Assembly (NCBI GenBank): GCA_947258975.1
Contig: CAMYKK010000020.1
Span: forward strand, 1 to 63,813
DNA: 63,813 bases
Origin: an uncultured Gammaproteobacteria bacterium
Lineage (GTDB): Bacteria > Pseudomonadota > Gammaproteobacteria > Arenicellales > JAANXG01
Reading direction: 5' to 3'
The position numbers and the translations under genes were made by a program. The notes below the pieces were generated by a model. It did no database searches. It was not told the origin of the DNA and worked only from the letters and a program-made list of their open reading frames with translations. Shown here piece by piece: positions 36,439 to 46,620 of the stretch; position 1 is the first letter of the stretch, and every line of letters begins with the position of its first letter.

Positions 36439-38559
36439 ATGGTAACAGCACAAAACAAAGTTAAAGAAGATTTTCAAGATCAAGTGTTCAACGACATGGA
36501 TCTTGTTGATGTGGACGATCCACTTACCGCGACTATGGAGCGTGACATTGCGTCTCTTGATCTATCCCATACGGAGCGTACATCACCGCTTGCGAAATTG
36601 TTTTCGAACATTCCGCTTTTCATCGCGGCATTGGTGATTGCCGCGATCGGATTCGTGGTATTTCAAACCTTGGAAACCCAGCAGCGCGCCACCAAGGCCA
36701 GGTACGGGCAAACCGCATCCCAATTGATGATGCTGTCCCAGGGCATCGCCAAGGATTCGCGTGAAGCGGCGTTCGGCAATGAAGACGCATTCGAGCGCTT
36801 GCGCAAGCAGAGCGAGCGTTTCGCATTCGAATTCAATACATTGGGCGTGGGTGGCAGCGAAAGACTGTTATCACCGGCATTACCGGACGTGACTGAGCAG
36901 ATGCGGCCGGTGAACGAGCTATGGTCGGCTACCCAACAGGATGTCGATACGATTCTGGTACATGAGCAGGTGCTGCGCGATACGCCCGGCTACCTGAAAC
37001 GGATCAATGAACTTGCCCCGTTGTTGTTGACGCACACCGATGAAGTGGTCGAGGCGGTGGTGCGGGAATCGAAGGATCCGGAGCAGGTCAACATCGCGGG
37101 CCGACAACGCAGCCTGAGTCAACGTATGGCGAAGAATGTGAATATCTTCGCCCGGGGTGACAGCGGTGCGGCGGTGGCGGCAACGCAGGTGGGTAAAGAC
37201 GCCCGCCTGTTCGAACTCACCAATCAACAGTTACGTCAATCCAGTGGTCCGGTGGTACAGGCAAAACTTGATACCGTGGATGCTACGTTTGGTGAACTAA
37301 AAACCGCCGTGAACAGCCTGCTCGGCAGTGTAACGGAGTTCTTCCTCGCCCAAAGTGCCGCGCAAAATATCATTGACAACAGCGTGCCCTTATTGGCCTC
37401 GGTTAAGACGTTGTCGGACATCTACATCGACGATTCGAGCGGGGAGATCTCGCGATGGCTGCCATGGGTATTCGGTGTGTCGGGCGCATTATTCTTGTTC
37501 TTGTTGGTCCGTGCCGTGATTCTAGTAGCTCGCCGTCGTGCGGAGGAAAACGCGCGCCAAAACCGCGAAACTCAGGACGCCATCTTGAAACTGTTGGATG
37601 AAATGGGCGACCTTGCTGATGGGGACCTGACCATAGAGGCCGAGGTAACGGACCAGATTACCGGCGCGATTGCCGACTCAGTCAACTTCGCGGTACGCGA
37701 GATGCGCAACCTCGTGCGCCGCATCAACGAGGCGTCGCAACAAGTGGCGGCGGCGTCGGTGGAAAGTGCCAGTACAGCGCAGAAGCTTTCCACAGCCAGT
37801 GAGAAGCAAGCGCATGACATCACCGAGACGAGCGATAACATCCAGGATATGGCGCGGTCGATGGAAGAGATGTCCGCGGATGCGAGACGGTCGGCGGAGG
37901 TGGCGCAAGGTTCGGTGGAAACGGCGAAACAGGGCGCCGAAGCGGTGCGAAGTAATATCCATGGCATGGATGAAATGCGCCGGCAGATTCAGGAAACATC
38001 GAAACGCATCAAACGGTTGGGGGAAAGTTCCCAACAGATTGGTGAAATCGTTCGCCTGATCAGTGATATAGCGGAACAAACCAACATCTTGTCCCTGAAC
38101 GCAGCAATCCAGGCGGCGATGGCCGGGGATGCCGGACGTGGTTTTGCCGTGGTCGCAGACGAGGTGCAGCGCCTGGCGGAGCGTTCCACTGACGCCACCA
38201 AAGACATATCCGAGTTGGTTAAGAATATCCAATCTGACACTAATGAAGCGGTTGTTTCCATGGAGCAAGCGACTCAGGGCGTGGTGGAAGGGACGCGGCT
38301 CGCGGATTCCGCCGGACAGGCATTGGGTGAAATTGAGTCGGTATCTGAGGAACTGTCGCGGTTGATCAGCAGCATGGCGGAGGCGGCCCAGCACCAATCC
38401 CAGACTGCGACTTCAGTATCCAGCCGCATCACGTCTATCCGGGATGTCACTACGACCACCTCCACGGAGGCCCATCGAACTGCTGAACTGATCGGCAAGT
38501 TGACCGACTTGGCCCGGGAACTGCAGGAATCAGTTGCTGGATTCAAGATTCCAGCGTAG
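36439..38559 (+). CDS. pilJ: Methyl-accepting chemotaxis protein PilJ
   Basis: Receptor of the Chp pilus chemosensory system. 706 aa: cytoplasmic N-terminal tail, TM1 near 59-76, a large periplasmic region with two PilJ-type helical repeats, TM2 near 340-365, HAMP and a coiled-coil signalling domain. The tip, about 545-580, reads [20 protein letters not shown], then [21 protein letters not shown]. It senses surface or pilus state. No methyltransferase gene (pilK) lies downstream, unlike P. aeruginosa. Confidence 0.95.
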   Translation: MVTAQNKVKEDFQDQVFNDMDLVDVDDPLTATMERDIASLDLSHTERTSPLAKLFSNIPLFIAALVIAAIGFVVFQTLETQQRATKARYGQTASQLMMLSQGIAKDSREAAFGNEDAFERLRKQSERFAFEFNTLGVGGSERLLSPALPDVTEQMRPVNELWSATQQDVDTILVHEQVLRDTPGYLKRINELAPLLLTHTDEVVEAVVRESKDPEQVNIAGRQRSLSQRMAKNVNIFARGDSGAAVAATQVGKDARLFELTNQQLRQSSGPVVQAKLDTVDATFGELKTAVNSLLGSVTEFFLAQSAAQNIIDNSVPLLASVKTLSDIYIDDSSGEISRWLPWVFGVSGALFLFLLVRAVILVARRRAEENARQNRETQDAILKLLDEMGDLADGDLTIEAEVTDQITGAIADSVNFAVREMRNLVRRINEASQQVAAASVESASTAQKLSTASEKQAHDITETSDNIQDMARSMEEMSADARRSAEVAQGSVETAKQGAEAVRSNIHGMDEMRRQIQETSKRIKRLGESSQQIGEIVRLISDIAEQTNILSLNAAIQAAMAGDAGRGFAVVADEVQRLAERSTDATKDISELVKNIQSDTNEAVVSMEQATQGVVEGTRLADSAGQALGEIESVSEELSRLISSMAEAAQHQSQTATSVSSRITSIRDVTTTTSTEAHRTAELIGKLTDLARELQESVAGFKIPA

Positions 38560-38607
38560 CGCGGCGCCGAAACGATACGGACGCGGGAACAATAGGGCAA
38601 CGCAGCA

Positions 38608-41600
38608 ATGACTGGTCTCGTGAGAGTCGATCCCGAGAGCTTAGGTTGGATTCGGTCTGAGATTGACCTGACTCTGGGTCAGGCCAGGGAGTATCTGTCC
38701 GACTTTGAGCCGACGCGTGACGACGGTGACGTGACACCGTTTCGCATGGTCGCCAACGACCTTCATCAAGTGGTTGGCACGCTGCAAATGATGGAAATCG
38801 ATGGAGCGGCGATGCTGGCGGAGGAGATCGAGGCGTTGGCCGACGCCTTCGTCAACGGCGTCGTGTCCGCGGAAGCGGGCAGCACCGGTTTGCTCAACGA
38901 ATCGCTCGGCGCGTTGTCCGCTTACCTGGACCACTTGCACAAGGGTCTGCCGGATCTACCGATCACGCAGATCGCCATGCTGAACGGTTTGCGCGCTGCA
39001 CGCGGTGAATCTCCGTTGGATCCTTTCAGCCTCTTTCATCCCGATCTCGACCAGCTTCCGCCCCAGAAGAGCCGATCCAGGCTCGGAGACGAGGAATACA
39101 GGCAAACGGCACACCGACTGCGCCGCGATTATCAAAAGCACCTGTTGGCCTGGTTGCGGGATGCGGACAAGGATGCGCTCAAAGGAATGGCGTCGATCGT
39201 CGAGGAAATGTCTCAAATCGCCCACTTTGGAAAAATTTCCCAGTTGTGGTGGGTCGCTGACGCGTTATTGGAAGTGTTGGCCGCGGAGACGGAAACCGCC
39301 ACCGTCGAACGCAAGAGGTTGTTGGGACGGATAGACCAGAAGCTGCGTTCCTTGAGCGAGGATGGCGAAGCCGCACTAATTCGCGAGTCGCCTGAACCGC
39401 TGATCCGACAGATGTTGTTCGAGATCGGACAGTGCCATGATTCGTTGGCGCATGTGGAAGAAATACGCGCGGCATTCGATCTTGACGTGCTGCTGACCGG
39501 CGAATTACCGGTGGATGAGCAGGAACTGGCGACGCTACCCACCAGCGAACAGCTGTTCGCTTTGCGCGATATCGTGCGGACGAATCTCGACTCTGCGCAG
39601 GAGTCGCTTGCCGCCTATTTTGGCGACCAAGCCGCGGATGCGGCGGTGCTCGATGACTTGACAATACAATTCAACACCGTGTTGTCGCAAGCCGAAGAGC
39701 GCGGCATAAAGCCGGTGCAAAGCTTGATGGGCGAGCTTGCTCATCTGGCAGCCGAGATAAGCGCGGGTAAGCCGGTCAATCAAGAGGACGCTTCACTGGA
39801 AATGGCCAGCGCGCTGCTGTTTCTGGATGAGAGCCTGAAGGGAGTGCATACGCCGGATCTGGATTGGAAGGATGAGATCGATGCCAAGATCGATCGGTTG
39901 CGGACGATACGTCTGCACACCGTCGGCGTCCAAGACGTGACTGAAGCAGACAAGGATAAGTGGAGCGAAGAGGCGCTTGGCGTCACCGAGTTCAAGCAGG
40001 TCATGACCGTGGTGGCCGGCGAGATCGACCGCAATCTGCATAAGATCGAAGCGGCACTGGAGTCCTATGCAGATACGCAGCAGCCCGAATCCCTCGAGTC
40101 CGTGCCACAAGACCTCAAACAAGTGCACGGCGTACTGCAGATCCTCGGACAACACCGGGTAGCGGAATTGCTGGGTATGGCCGATGAGTGTGTCCAAAAA
40201 CTGATCGCCCTTACACTGGCTCCGGACCGGGCATTGATTGATGCCTTAGCGGTGGCGGTTGGCACTACCCAGGCCTATATCCGGAGATTGGAACACGGAC
40301 AGCCGAAAATGCCCGACACATTGGATCGTGCGATTCGGGATTTGGAAGATGCGGTAGCCTACCGTGAAATTGACGATGTTGATCCGCATGCGCTCGTCAC
40401 CAATATTCGTGATGGCCTGAACCTCTGGGTCAACGACAACGCCGACTATCAGTCCCTGGGACAACTGCGTCGCAGCCTCAGGCGGATGGTCTATTTTGCC
40501 GATCACGGTGGCCACGCCAGCCTGTATCAGATCTCGTCGGAGTTGAGCAATTTAATGGATATCGTCACCGACGAACCGGCGTTATTGACGGAAGAAGTCG
40601 GGGATACCTTGATGCGGTCATTGGACAAGTTGGCCGCCTTAGTGGGGGAGTTGCCGGCGACGGCGACCGTGCCGGTGCAGCCGCCACTAAAACCGCTCGA
40701 AGAAAGCCCGATTCAAGACGCCGCGTTGCAGGCAGATATTCTGGAGATTTATTTCGAAGAGGCACGAGAGTGCCTCCAGGCCATTGATGAAACGTTGCCG
40801 GTGTGGCGGCGCGATGCCGGCAATCAGCAGGCGTTGTCCGATTTACGACGCCAGTTCCATACACTCAAAGGTAGTGGGCGCATGGCCGGCGTGGGCAAAC
40901 CGGCGGAACTTGCATGGGTTGTAGAAGATCTGCTCAATCACGTGGTTGCAGGAAAAGTTGCGATTTCCGAATCGGTGTACGATTTCATGGAGCGGGCGAT
41001 CGATGCGCTAAAGCCGGTGCTGGAGCATGAACTTCAAGGCGCGGACCAGATCGATCTGGAGATGTGGAACGCGCACGCGCAACGAATCTTGATACAACCC
41101 GGGCAACTCGAAGCGCTCACAAAGACAGATGCCGTAGCGGAGATAAAGGAAGTTGACACGACCGCTGAAACGCCGCCTGCACAGAGTGTCGGGGAGGATC
41201 TGGAGCAAGAGCCCCCTCCAGAACATGCAGTGACGGTGAAAGCGGTGGCGGTTGTTGCAGCAGCGGCGTCACATCGACCGCCGGAGCAGGAAGTAGCACA
41301 ACGGGCGGTACGGGATGATCCCGTCGTAGAGATCTTTTCCAAGGAGACGCGGCAACACTTATCAGTCATCAGGAATAGCCTCGACGCGTGTAAGAAGAGC
41401 TCCCAGGATTGCGGTATATCGGAGGAGTTATTGCGCTCGCTGCACACGCTGCGCGGTAGCTCGCGATCCGTGGGTTTGGTGGACATGTCGGATGCTTGCG
41501 CATCAGTGGATGGATTTCTACACGCCGTGTTGGATACGGGTGGGGTGCTGCGCACTGATGAGATGGAGCTGTTGGACCAGTTGGCCGTCACCTGCGCCAA

Positions 41601-44346
41601 GGTTCTCGACAAGCTGCAACAGCGTGGCGAATTCGAACAACCGTCCCAACCGGCATTCATGCAAATTGTCGAGCGATCCGAATCGTTGAAACTGCGGCCC
41701 GCAAGACCCCAGGGGATCAGTGAAGCCGAGTCCGCGGATGATGAAAGGAAAATTCCCCCGGATACTCTACCGGAGCCGGACGCAAATCTTGTTGAGGGAG
41801 TATCGCAGGCGAGGCTCACTGCGCACGGCACCCGGGCGTCCCTCGAGGAGATTCGCCAGGACCTGGAGCACCGTGAAGCCACGGTCGCAGCCACGGACCC
41901 GGGGCAATTACACGAAGAATTGACCGGCATCAAGGAGGTGTTGGAAACGGATACCGACCTTGCCTCCGAATTTGAGGGTATCTTTTGTGAGGAGGCCTTC
42001 GCTATTTTAGGACGGATCGATCATCAGCTCGCAGACTGGAACAGCGAAGAACGCTACGCTGACATCAGCGCCGCACTCAAACGTGATCTGCATACCTTGA
42101 AGGGGAGTGCTCGCGCGGCCGGCGCCGACCCCATTGGAGAATTGAGTCATAACACCGAGACGCTACTGGAGAGGACGGAAAAGCAAACCGGCGTTGATCA
42201 TGGCGAGTTGCGGGTGTTGCTGGAGGACGTTCACGATACCCTGTTCAATATGGTCCAGAATTTGGAGCAACACCGGATATTACCGGATGTATCCGAATTC
42301 AACCGCACGTTACTGGATTACTACAGTGAGGCCGAACGCGTCACTGATGAAAAAAACCAACCGCTTACCGCTGCTCACGATGCATTGCCCGTGGCGACTA
42401 TGGACACATCGAGTGTGTCGGCGCTAGATGCGGCGCAAAATACGGTGTCCCTTGGCGGAGATCCACCCGCTGCCGGCGATGAAGCGCCGTTGGCCGCAGC
42501 CGCGCCGAAGGTCCCGCAGGAGCGCATACGTGTCAATGCCTCAGCGCTGGACAATCTTTTCAACTACGCCGGCGAGGTCAGTGTTTCGCGTGCGCAGATG
42601 GAGGGGCAACTGACCGGTTTAAAGACCAATCTCAATGAACTGCGATCCAATGTGACCCGCTTCAGCGACCAACTGCGCGATTTGGAGATTCAGGCTGAAA
42701 CCCAGAGTCATTCCGCGGTCGAGGACAAAAGGATGACCAGAATTGAGGAAGAATTCGATCCATTGGAGTTCGACCGCTATACCAGATTGCAGCAGTTGTC
42801 GCGCAGCCTCAGTGAGAGTCTGGACGACCTGATGACCATTGAGAGCGGGCTTGGGAGATTTGCACACACCGCGGAATCCGTGTTGCAACACCAGGCACTG
42901 CTGAGCAACGAGTTGCAGGGGGGGTTGATGCGTGCGCGGATGGTGCCGATTTCGAATTTGGTTCCGCGTCTACGTCATCACGCGCGTCAATCCTCCAGGG
43001 TGTTGGGTAAGCGCGCCGATTTACAGGTGGTCGGCCAGGATACGGAGATTGACCGCAATATCCTGGAAACCATGACCGAGGCGTTCGAACATATGATCCG
43101 CAACGCCATAGACCATGGAATTGAAACTGATCAACAACGCGCACGGGCCGGCAAGTCGTCGCAAGGCACGATTAGACTTGAGTGTAAGCAAGAGGGCAGT
43201 GAGATCGTGGTTCGCTTCAGCGATGATGGGGCCGGACTTGATGTCGAGAAGATTCGAGCAAAAGCGCGGCAGATAGGATTATCGGCGGCGGATCGCATCT
43301 TGACCGATCAAGACCTGATACAACTCATCGTTACGCCGGGTTTCTCCACGACGGATGCCGTCACCCAAGTTTCCGGCCGGGGTGTTGGCTTGGATGTCGT
43401 GCACTCAGCGGTACGGCATTTGGGCGGGACGATCACCGTAGAGAATGCCCCGGGGGCAGGTACGACTTTCGTGATTCGTTTGCCGGTGACGCTCTCAGTA
43501 ACCCACGCTTTGTTCGTGCGCTGTGGCGATCAATCCTTTGCGATTCCGCTGGGAGTGGTGCAACGGGTCGTGAAAATCGATAGTGATGCACTGCCCACGG
43601 CTCCGGGCCGCATGACTATTAATATAGAAGGACAGAATTATCCGCTGATGGATTTGTCTGCGCGCTTGGGTTTGTCTGCGGGGGCAAAGCCCGCTAGTCG
43701 TTCACCGATATTGGTTGTGCGTATGGGGGCGCAGGATATCGGTGTGCGCGTGGATGAACTATGGGGCACAGAGGAAGTCGTGGTAAAGCCGGTGGGTGGG
43801 CACCTGGACGGTATACAGGGCATCACCGGAGCCACTGTGCGCGGCGATGGGACTGTGGTGTTGATACTGGATCTGGCCGAATTGTGGGTCGCCGAAGAGA
43901 CCGCGCCGACGGCACCGCCGGTTGCCGCCACGACCCAGTCAGACGAGGTACCGAAAATCATGGTGGTGGATGACTCGTTGACCGTACGCAAAGTCACCAG
44001 CCGTAATCTCAATCGCTACGGGATGGCGGTGTCTATGGCGAAAGACGGCATCGAAGCGCTGGAACAGATACGCGCCAATCGCCCAGATCTGATGCTGGTT
44101 GATATTGAGATGCCGCGCATGGATGGCTACGAGCTTACCAGCCAGATCCGATCAAACGCCGCCACACGCGATATTCCGATTGTCATCATTACCTCCAGAG
44201 CCGGGTCCAAACATAAAGATAAGGCGATGGAACTGGGGGCTGACGCCTATCTCACAAAGCCCTACCAAGAGGAAGAACTGCTGGCCAACGTGCAGGCGTT
44301 GTTGCCACAATTTTTTTCGCAACCCCAGTCGAATCAAGTGCATTAA
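38608..44346 (+). CDS. chpA: Hybrid sensor histidine kinase ChpA (PilL)
   Basis: A very large CheA-type kinase, 1912 aa. The N-terminal half contains degenerate Hpt-like helical bundles without the phospho-His (for example VHGVLQILGQHRVAE). Three canonical Hpt domains follow, with His751 (HTLKGSGRMAG), His946 (HTLRGSSRSVG) and His1162 (HTLKGSARAAG). Then come the dimerisation and ATPase domain (N-box near Asn1499, MIRNAIDHGIE; SDDGAGLD; GRGVGLDVV), a CheW-like domain about 1620-1750, and a C-terminal receiver with phosphoacceptor Asp1832 (VDIEMPRMDGYE). It phosphorylates PilG and PilH. The number of Hpt domains varies among relatives. Confidence 0.95.
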   Translation: MTGLVRVDPESLGWIRSEIDLTLGQAREYLSDFEPTRDDGDVTPFRMVANDLHQVVGTLQMMEIDGAAMLAEEIEALADAFVNGVVSAEAGSTGLLNESLGALSAYLDHLHKGLPDLPITQIAMLNGLRAARGESPLDPFSLFHPDLDQLPPQKSRSRLGDEEYRQTAHRLRRDYQKHLLAWLRDADKDALKGMASIVEEMSQIAHFGKISQLWWVADALLEVLAAETETATVERKRLLGRIDQKLRSLSEDGEAALIRESPEPLIRQMLFEIGQCHDSLAHVEEIRAAFDLDVLLTGELPVDEQELATLPTSEQLFALRDIVRTNLDSAQESLAAYFGDQAADAAVLDDLTIQFNTVLSQAEERGIKPVQSLMGELAHLAAEISAGKPVNQEDASLEMASALLFLDESLKGVHTPDLDWKDEIDAKIDRLRTIRLHTVGVQDVTEADKDKWSEEALGVTEFKQVMTVVAGEIDRNLHKIEAALESYADTQQPESLESVPQDLKQVHGVLQILGQHRVAELLGMADECVQKLIALTLAPDRALIDALAVAVGTTQAYIRRLEHGQPKMPDTLDRAIRDLEDAVAYREIDDVDPHALVTNIRDGLNLWVNDNADYQSLGQLRRSLRRMVYFADHGGHASLYQISSELSNLMDIVTDEPALLTEEVGDTLMRSLDKLAALVGELPATATVPVQPPLKPLEESPIQDAALQADILEIYFEEARECLQAIDETLPVWRRDAGNQQALSDLRRQFHTLKGSGRMAGVGKPAELAWVVEDLLNHVVAGKVAISESVYDFMERAIDALKPVLEHELQGADQIDLEMWNAHAQRILIQPGQLEALTKTDAVAEIKEVDTTAETPPAQSVGEDLEQEPPPEHAVTVKAVAVVAAAASHRPPEQEVAQRAVRDDPVVEIFSKETRQHLSVIRNSLDACKKSSQDCGISEELLRSLHTLRGSSRSVGLVDMSDACASVDGFLHAVLDTGGVLRTDEMELLDQLAVTCAKVLDKLQQRGEFEQPSQPAFMQIVERSESLKLRPARPQGISEAESADDERKIPPDTLPEPDANLVEGVSQARLTAHGTRASLEEIRQDLEHREATVAATDPGQLHEELTGIKEVLETDTDLASEFEGIFCEEAFAILGRIDHQLADWNSEERYADISAALKRDLHTLKGSARAAGADPIGELSHNTETLLERTEKQTGVDHGELRVLLEDVHDTLFNMVQNLEQHRILPDVSEFNRTLLDYYSEAERVTDEKNQPLTAAHDALPVATMDTSSVSALDAAQNTVSLGGDPPAAGDEAPLAAAAPKVPQERIRVNASALDNLFNYAGEVSVSRAQMEGQLTGLKTNLNELRSNVTRFSDQLRDLEIQAETQSHSAVEDKRMTRIEEEFDPLEFDRYTRLQQLSRSLSESLDDLMTIESGLGRFAHTAESVLQHQALLSNELQGGLMRARMVPISNLVPRLRHHARQSSRVLGKRADLQVVGQDTEIDRNILETMTEAFEHMIRNAIDHGIETDQQRARAGKSSQGTIRLECKQEGSEIVVRFSDDGAGLDVEKIRAKARQIGLSAADRILTDQDLIQLIVTPGFSTTDAVTQVSGRGVGLDVVHSAVRHLGGTITVENAPGAGTTFVIRLPVTLSVTHALFVRCGDQSFAIPLGVVQRVVKIDSDALPTAPGRMTINIEGQNYPLMDLSARLGLSAGAKPASRSPILVVRMGAQDIGVRVDELWGTEEVVVKPVGGHLDGIQGITGATVRGDGTVVLILDLAELWVAEETAPTAPPVAATTQSDEVPKIMVVDDSLTVRKVTSRNLNRYGMAVSMAKDGIEALEQIRANRPDLMLVDIEMPRMDGYELTSQIRSNAATRDIPIVIITSRAGSKHKDKAMELGADAYLTKPYQEEELLANVQALLPQFFSQPQSNQVH

Positions 44347-44349
44347 CTC

Positions 44350-44835
44350 GTGAATACCGCAAATCCCCAACACCAGTCGCAGGACGCAACGACCGAAGCA
44401 GCGTCGGTGCACACGCTGTTGATCGGTATGGATTACGGAACCCTGATGGTGCCGAGTGTGATGGTGGCGGAGGTGCTGCCGGTTGAGATCATCTATGATG
44501 CCGATAGCCCCCACCACTGGGTGTTGGGAAGGATCCATTGGCGGGCATTGTCGATCTCGGTGATTTCATTTGAACGCCTGGTTTCCGACCTGCGGCCGGC
44601 TCGTGACAGTTACTCGCGGGTGGTGGTGTTCTATCCACTTCCGGGGCGCGGACATGACGACTACTTTGGTGTGCTCACGATGCGTGATCCCCGTTCCATG
44701 CTGGTGAGCGGAGACCTTGCCAATTGCGCGCTTCCAGATAACGTGACGGGGCGCTACATCGCAAGCGCCGTAGAAGTCCGTGGGCAGCTTGCCACGATTC
44801 CCGATGTGGACGCCTTGGCCACGGCAATCTACTGA
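44350..44835 (+). CDS. chpC: CheW-like chemotaxis protein ChpC
   Basis: 161 aa. A divergent CheW domain (YGTLMVPSVMVAEVLPVE; HWVLGRIHWRALSISVISFERL) as in ChpC of the Pseudomonas Chp cluster. It probably couples extra receptors to ChpA. The start is a GTG at 44350, directly after the chpA stop. The chpB methylesterase that precedes it in P. aeruginosa is missing. Convergent with bioA, 7 nt apart. Confidence 0.85.
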   Translation: MNTANPQHQSQDATTEAASVHTLLIGMDYGTLMVPSVMVAEVLPVEIIYDADSPHHWVLGRIHWRALSISVISFERLVSDLRPARDSYSRVVVFYPLPGRGHDDYFGVLTMRDPRSMLVSGDLANCALPDNVTGRYIASAVEVRGQLATIPDVDALATAIY

Positions 44836-44842
44836 TTTCTCG

Positions 44843-46195
44843 CTATCGGTCCCTGGTCGCGCGTTGAATGCCCCCCCATGCTACATCGGCGAGATGGCGA
44901 ATCTGCTCCTCGTTGATGACATACGGCGGCATGAAGTACACCACATCGCCTAATGGTCGCAGCAGCGCCTGATGTTCCAGTCCATGGTGGTATACGGTCA
45001 GGCCCCGGCGTTCACGCCAGTGATAGGGCTCGCGGGTGCGCTTGTCTTTAACCATTTCCACTGCGAGGATCATTCCGCATTGCCGTACATCGGCCACGTG
45101 AGGGTGGCCCTTGAAATGCGAGGTGGCGTCTGACATGGCTCGCGCAAGCTGCCGGTTTTGAGCCAGCACATCGTTTTTTTCAAAAAGCTCCAGTGACCCC
45201 AGCGCCGCCGCACATGCCAGCGGGTTTCCGGTGTAGCTGTGTGAGTGCAGAAAACCGTTCATGGATTCGTAATCATCATAGAACGCGCTGTACACATCAT
45301 CGGTAGTCAGCACCGCTGACAGCGGCAAGAATCCACCGGTCAAGCCCTTGGCCAGGCACATAAAATCCGGAGTGATAGCGGCTTGCTCGCACGCAAACAT
45401 GGAGCCCGTGCGCCCGAATCCCACCGCGCATTCGTCTGCAATCAAGTGCACCTGGTGTCGATCGCAAGCCGCGCGTAGCAGCGACAGATAGGATGGGTCG
45501 TGCATACGCATATAGCCGGCGCATTGCACCAACGGTTCGATGATGACGGCGCAGATTCGCTCGCCATGTTCTGCCAGGGTGGCCTCCATTTCTTCGAATC
45601 GCCGGGTGGTGTAATCGTGCCGGCCTTCACCCGGTTCCTGGTAATAATAGTCTGGGGATGCGACGGTGCGCGTTTTGAGTAACAACGGTTCGTAGGTCTG
45701 TTTGTAGAGCGCGACGTCACCTACGGATAAAGCACCCAAGGTTTCCCCGTGGTAGCTGTTACTGAGATTGACGAATTCAACCTTCCCGGCTTGCCCGCGG
45801 TTCCTCCAGTAATGAAAACTCATCTTGAGTGCGATCTCCACCGCTGAAGAGCCGTTCTCGGCATAGAAGCAGCGGGCCAGCCCCGCAGGTGTCATCGCAA
45901 CGAGTTTCTCGGACAGCTCAACCACGGGTTCATGGCTGAAACCGGCCAGGATCACATGCTCCAATTCATGCAATTGCCGCGTGATCCGTCGGCTGATATG
46001 CGGATTTGCGTGACCGAAAAGATTGACCCACCAGGAGCTGATCGCATCGATGTATCGGTTGCCGTCAAAATCCTCCAGCCACACCCCCCTGCCTCGGCGT
46101 ATCGGGATCAACGGCAGTTGCTCGTGGTCTTTCATTTGCGTGCACGGGTGCCACAAGGCGTTCAAGTCGCGCGCTACGATTTGGGCGTTACTCAT
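44843..46195 (-). CDS. bioA: Adenosylmethionine-8-amino-7-oxononanoate aminotransferase BioA
   Basis: Biotin synthesis: makes 7,8-diaminopelargonate with SAM as amino donor. Class III PLP aminotransferase of 450 aa: WHPCTQMKDHE at the start, ISSWWVNLFGH, GSSAVEIALKM, the PLP-binding DEC (254-256; commonly DEI or DEV) in IADECAVGFGRTG, and PLP lysine Lys283 in LAKGLTGG. Stands alone; the other bio genes are not in the window. Confidence 0.95.
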   Translation of the reverse strand: MSNAQIVARDLNALWHPCTQMKDHEQLPLIPIRRGRGVWLEDFDGNRYIDAISSWWVNLFGHANPHISRRITRQLHELEHVILAGFSHEPVVELSEKLVAMTPAGLARCFYAENGSSAVEIALKMSFHYWRNRGQAGKVEFVNLSNSYHGETLGALSVGDVALYKQTYEPLLLKTRTVASPDYYYQEPGEGRHDYTTRRFEEMEATLAEHGERICAVIIEPLVQCAGYMRMHDPSYLSLLRAACDRHQVHLIADECAVGFGRTGSMFACEQAAITPDFMCLAKGLTGGFLPLSAVLTTDDVYSAFYDDYESMNGFLHSHSYTGNPLACAAALGSLELFEKNDVLAQNRQLARAMSDATSHFKGHPHVADVRQCGMILAVEMVKDKRTREPYHWRERRGLTVYHHGLEHQALLRPLGDVVYFMPPYVINEEQIRHLADVAWGGIQRATRDR

Positions 46196-46448
46196 GGGCG
46201 GGCAGTATATCGAGATTCATGTGATCGGTTTAGCGGCCCGGGTCCGGAGCCGCGCACGGCCCGGTCCTCAAGGCTCGCAGCTGTGCCGCCCATTAACCAA
46301 GGGTTCTTGTCAGGTAACGGTAATTGCCGGAATTTAGATCGAGATCAATGTTTGTTATAGATGAACGCATACATAATTTTTAGGCCTTGAGCACGAATTT
46401 AACCGCGACGCGGTATTGCTGTATCCAGGCGTCTAGGTAAGAATACCC
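46196..46448. other. bioA-tkt divergent spacer, distal part
   Basis: Together with the structured leader listed next, this is a 425-nt gene-free region. AT-rich stretches around 46345-46380 could contain promoters for both directions, but I find no pair of boxes with correct spacing. Confidence 0.35.
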
Positions 46449-46557
46449 GGCCCTCGTGTATGGCGCTAACGCGAATCAATCCCGGCACCGGGGTGAGGGC
46501 CACCGTTGAACGTTGCGGCAGAGGAGGCGTAAAACTCTGCCGGAGCCTTTTATTTTT
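46449..46557 (+). ncRNA. Structured leader with intrinsic terminator upstream of tkt
   Basis: A closing stem GGCCCTC (46449-46455) / GAGGGCC (46495-46501) encloses two small hairpins: GCG-CTAA-CGC (46463-46472) and CCCG-GCAC-CGGG (46481-46492). About 14 nt later the perfect 8-bp hairpin CGGCAGAG / CTCTGCCG (46516-46542) is followed by GAGCCTTTTATTTTT, a good rho-independent terminator. It ends about 60 nt before the tkt start. The design resembles an aptamer plus attenuator, or a small RNA with its terminator. It does not match riboswitch consensus sequences I know (TPP, SAM, cobalamin). Confidence 0.45.
46516..46557 (+). terminator. Intrinsic terminator / attenuator before tkt
   Basis: 8-bp stem CGGCAGAG/CTCTGCCG, 11-nt loop, then a U-rich run CCTTTTATTTTT. 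It is on the tkt strand with no complete gene upstream on that strand, so it ends either an attenuated tkt leader or a small RNA. Confidence 0.7.
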
Positions 46558-46620
46558 CGTTAGAACGGTAGAAATCTAACAACTTCGGCCACGTATGTTA
46601 CGTTGAGAGGAATAGCAAAT

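Noticed and set aside
41034-41933. 299-codon minus-strand frame opposite chpA
   Set aside because: Serine-rich shadow of the chpA linker region.
46449-46557. TPP riboswitch upstream of the TPP enzyme transketolase
   Set aside because: The conserved CUGAGA and ACCUGAUC-type strings are absent; the fold is different.
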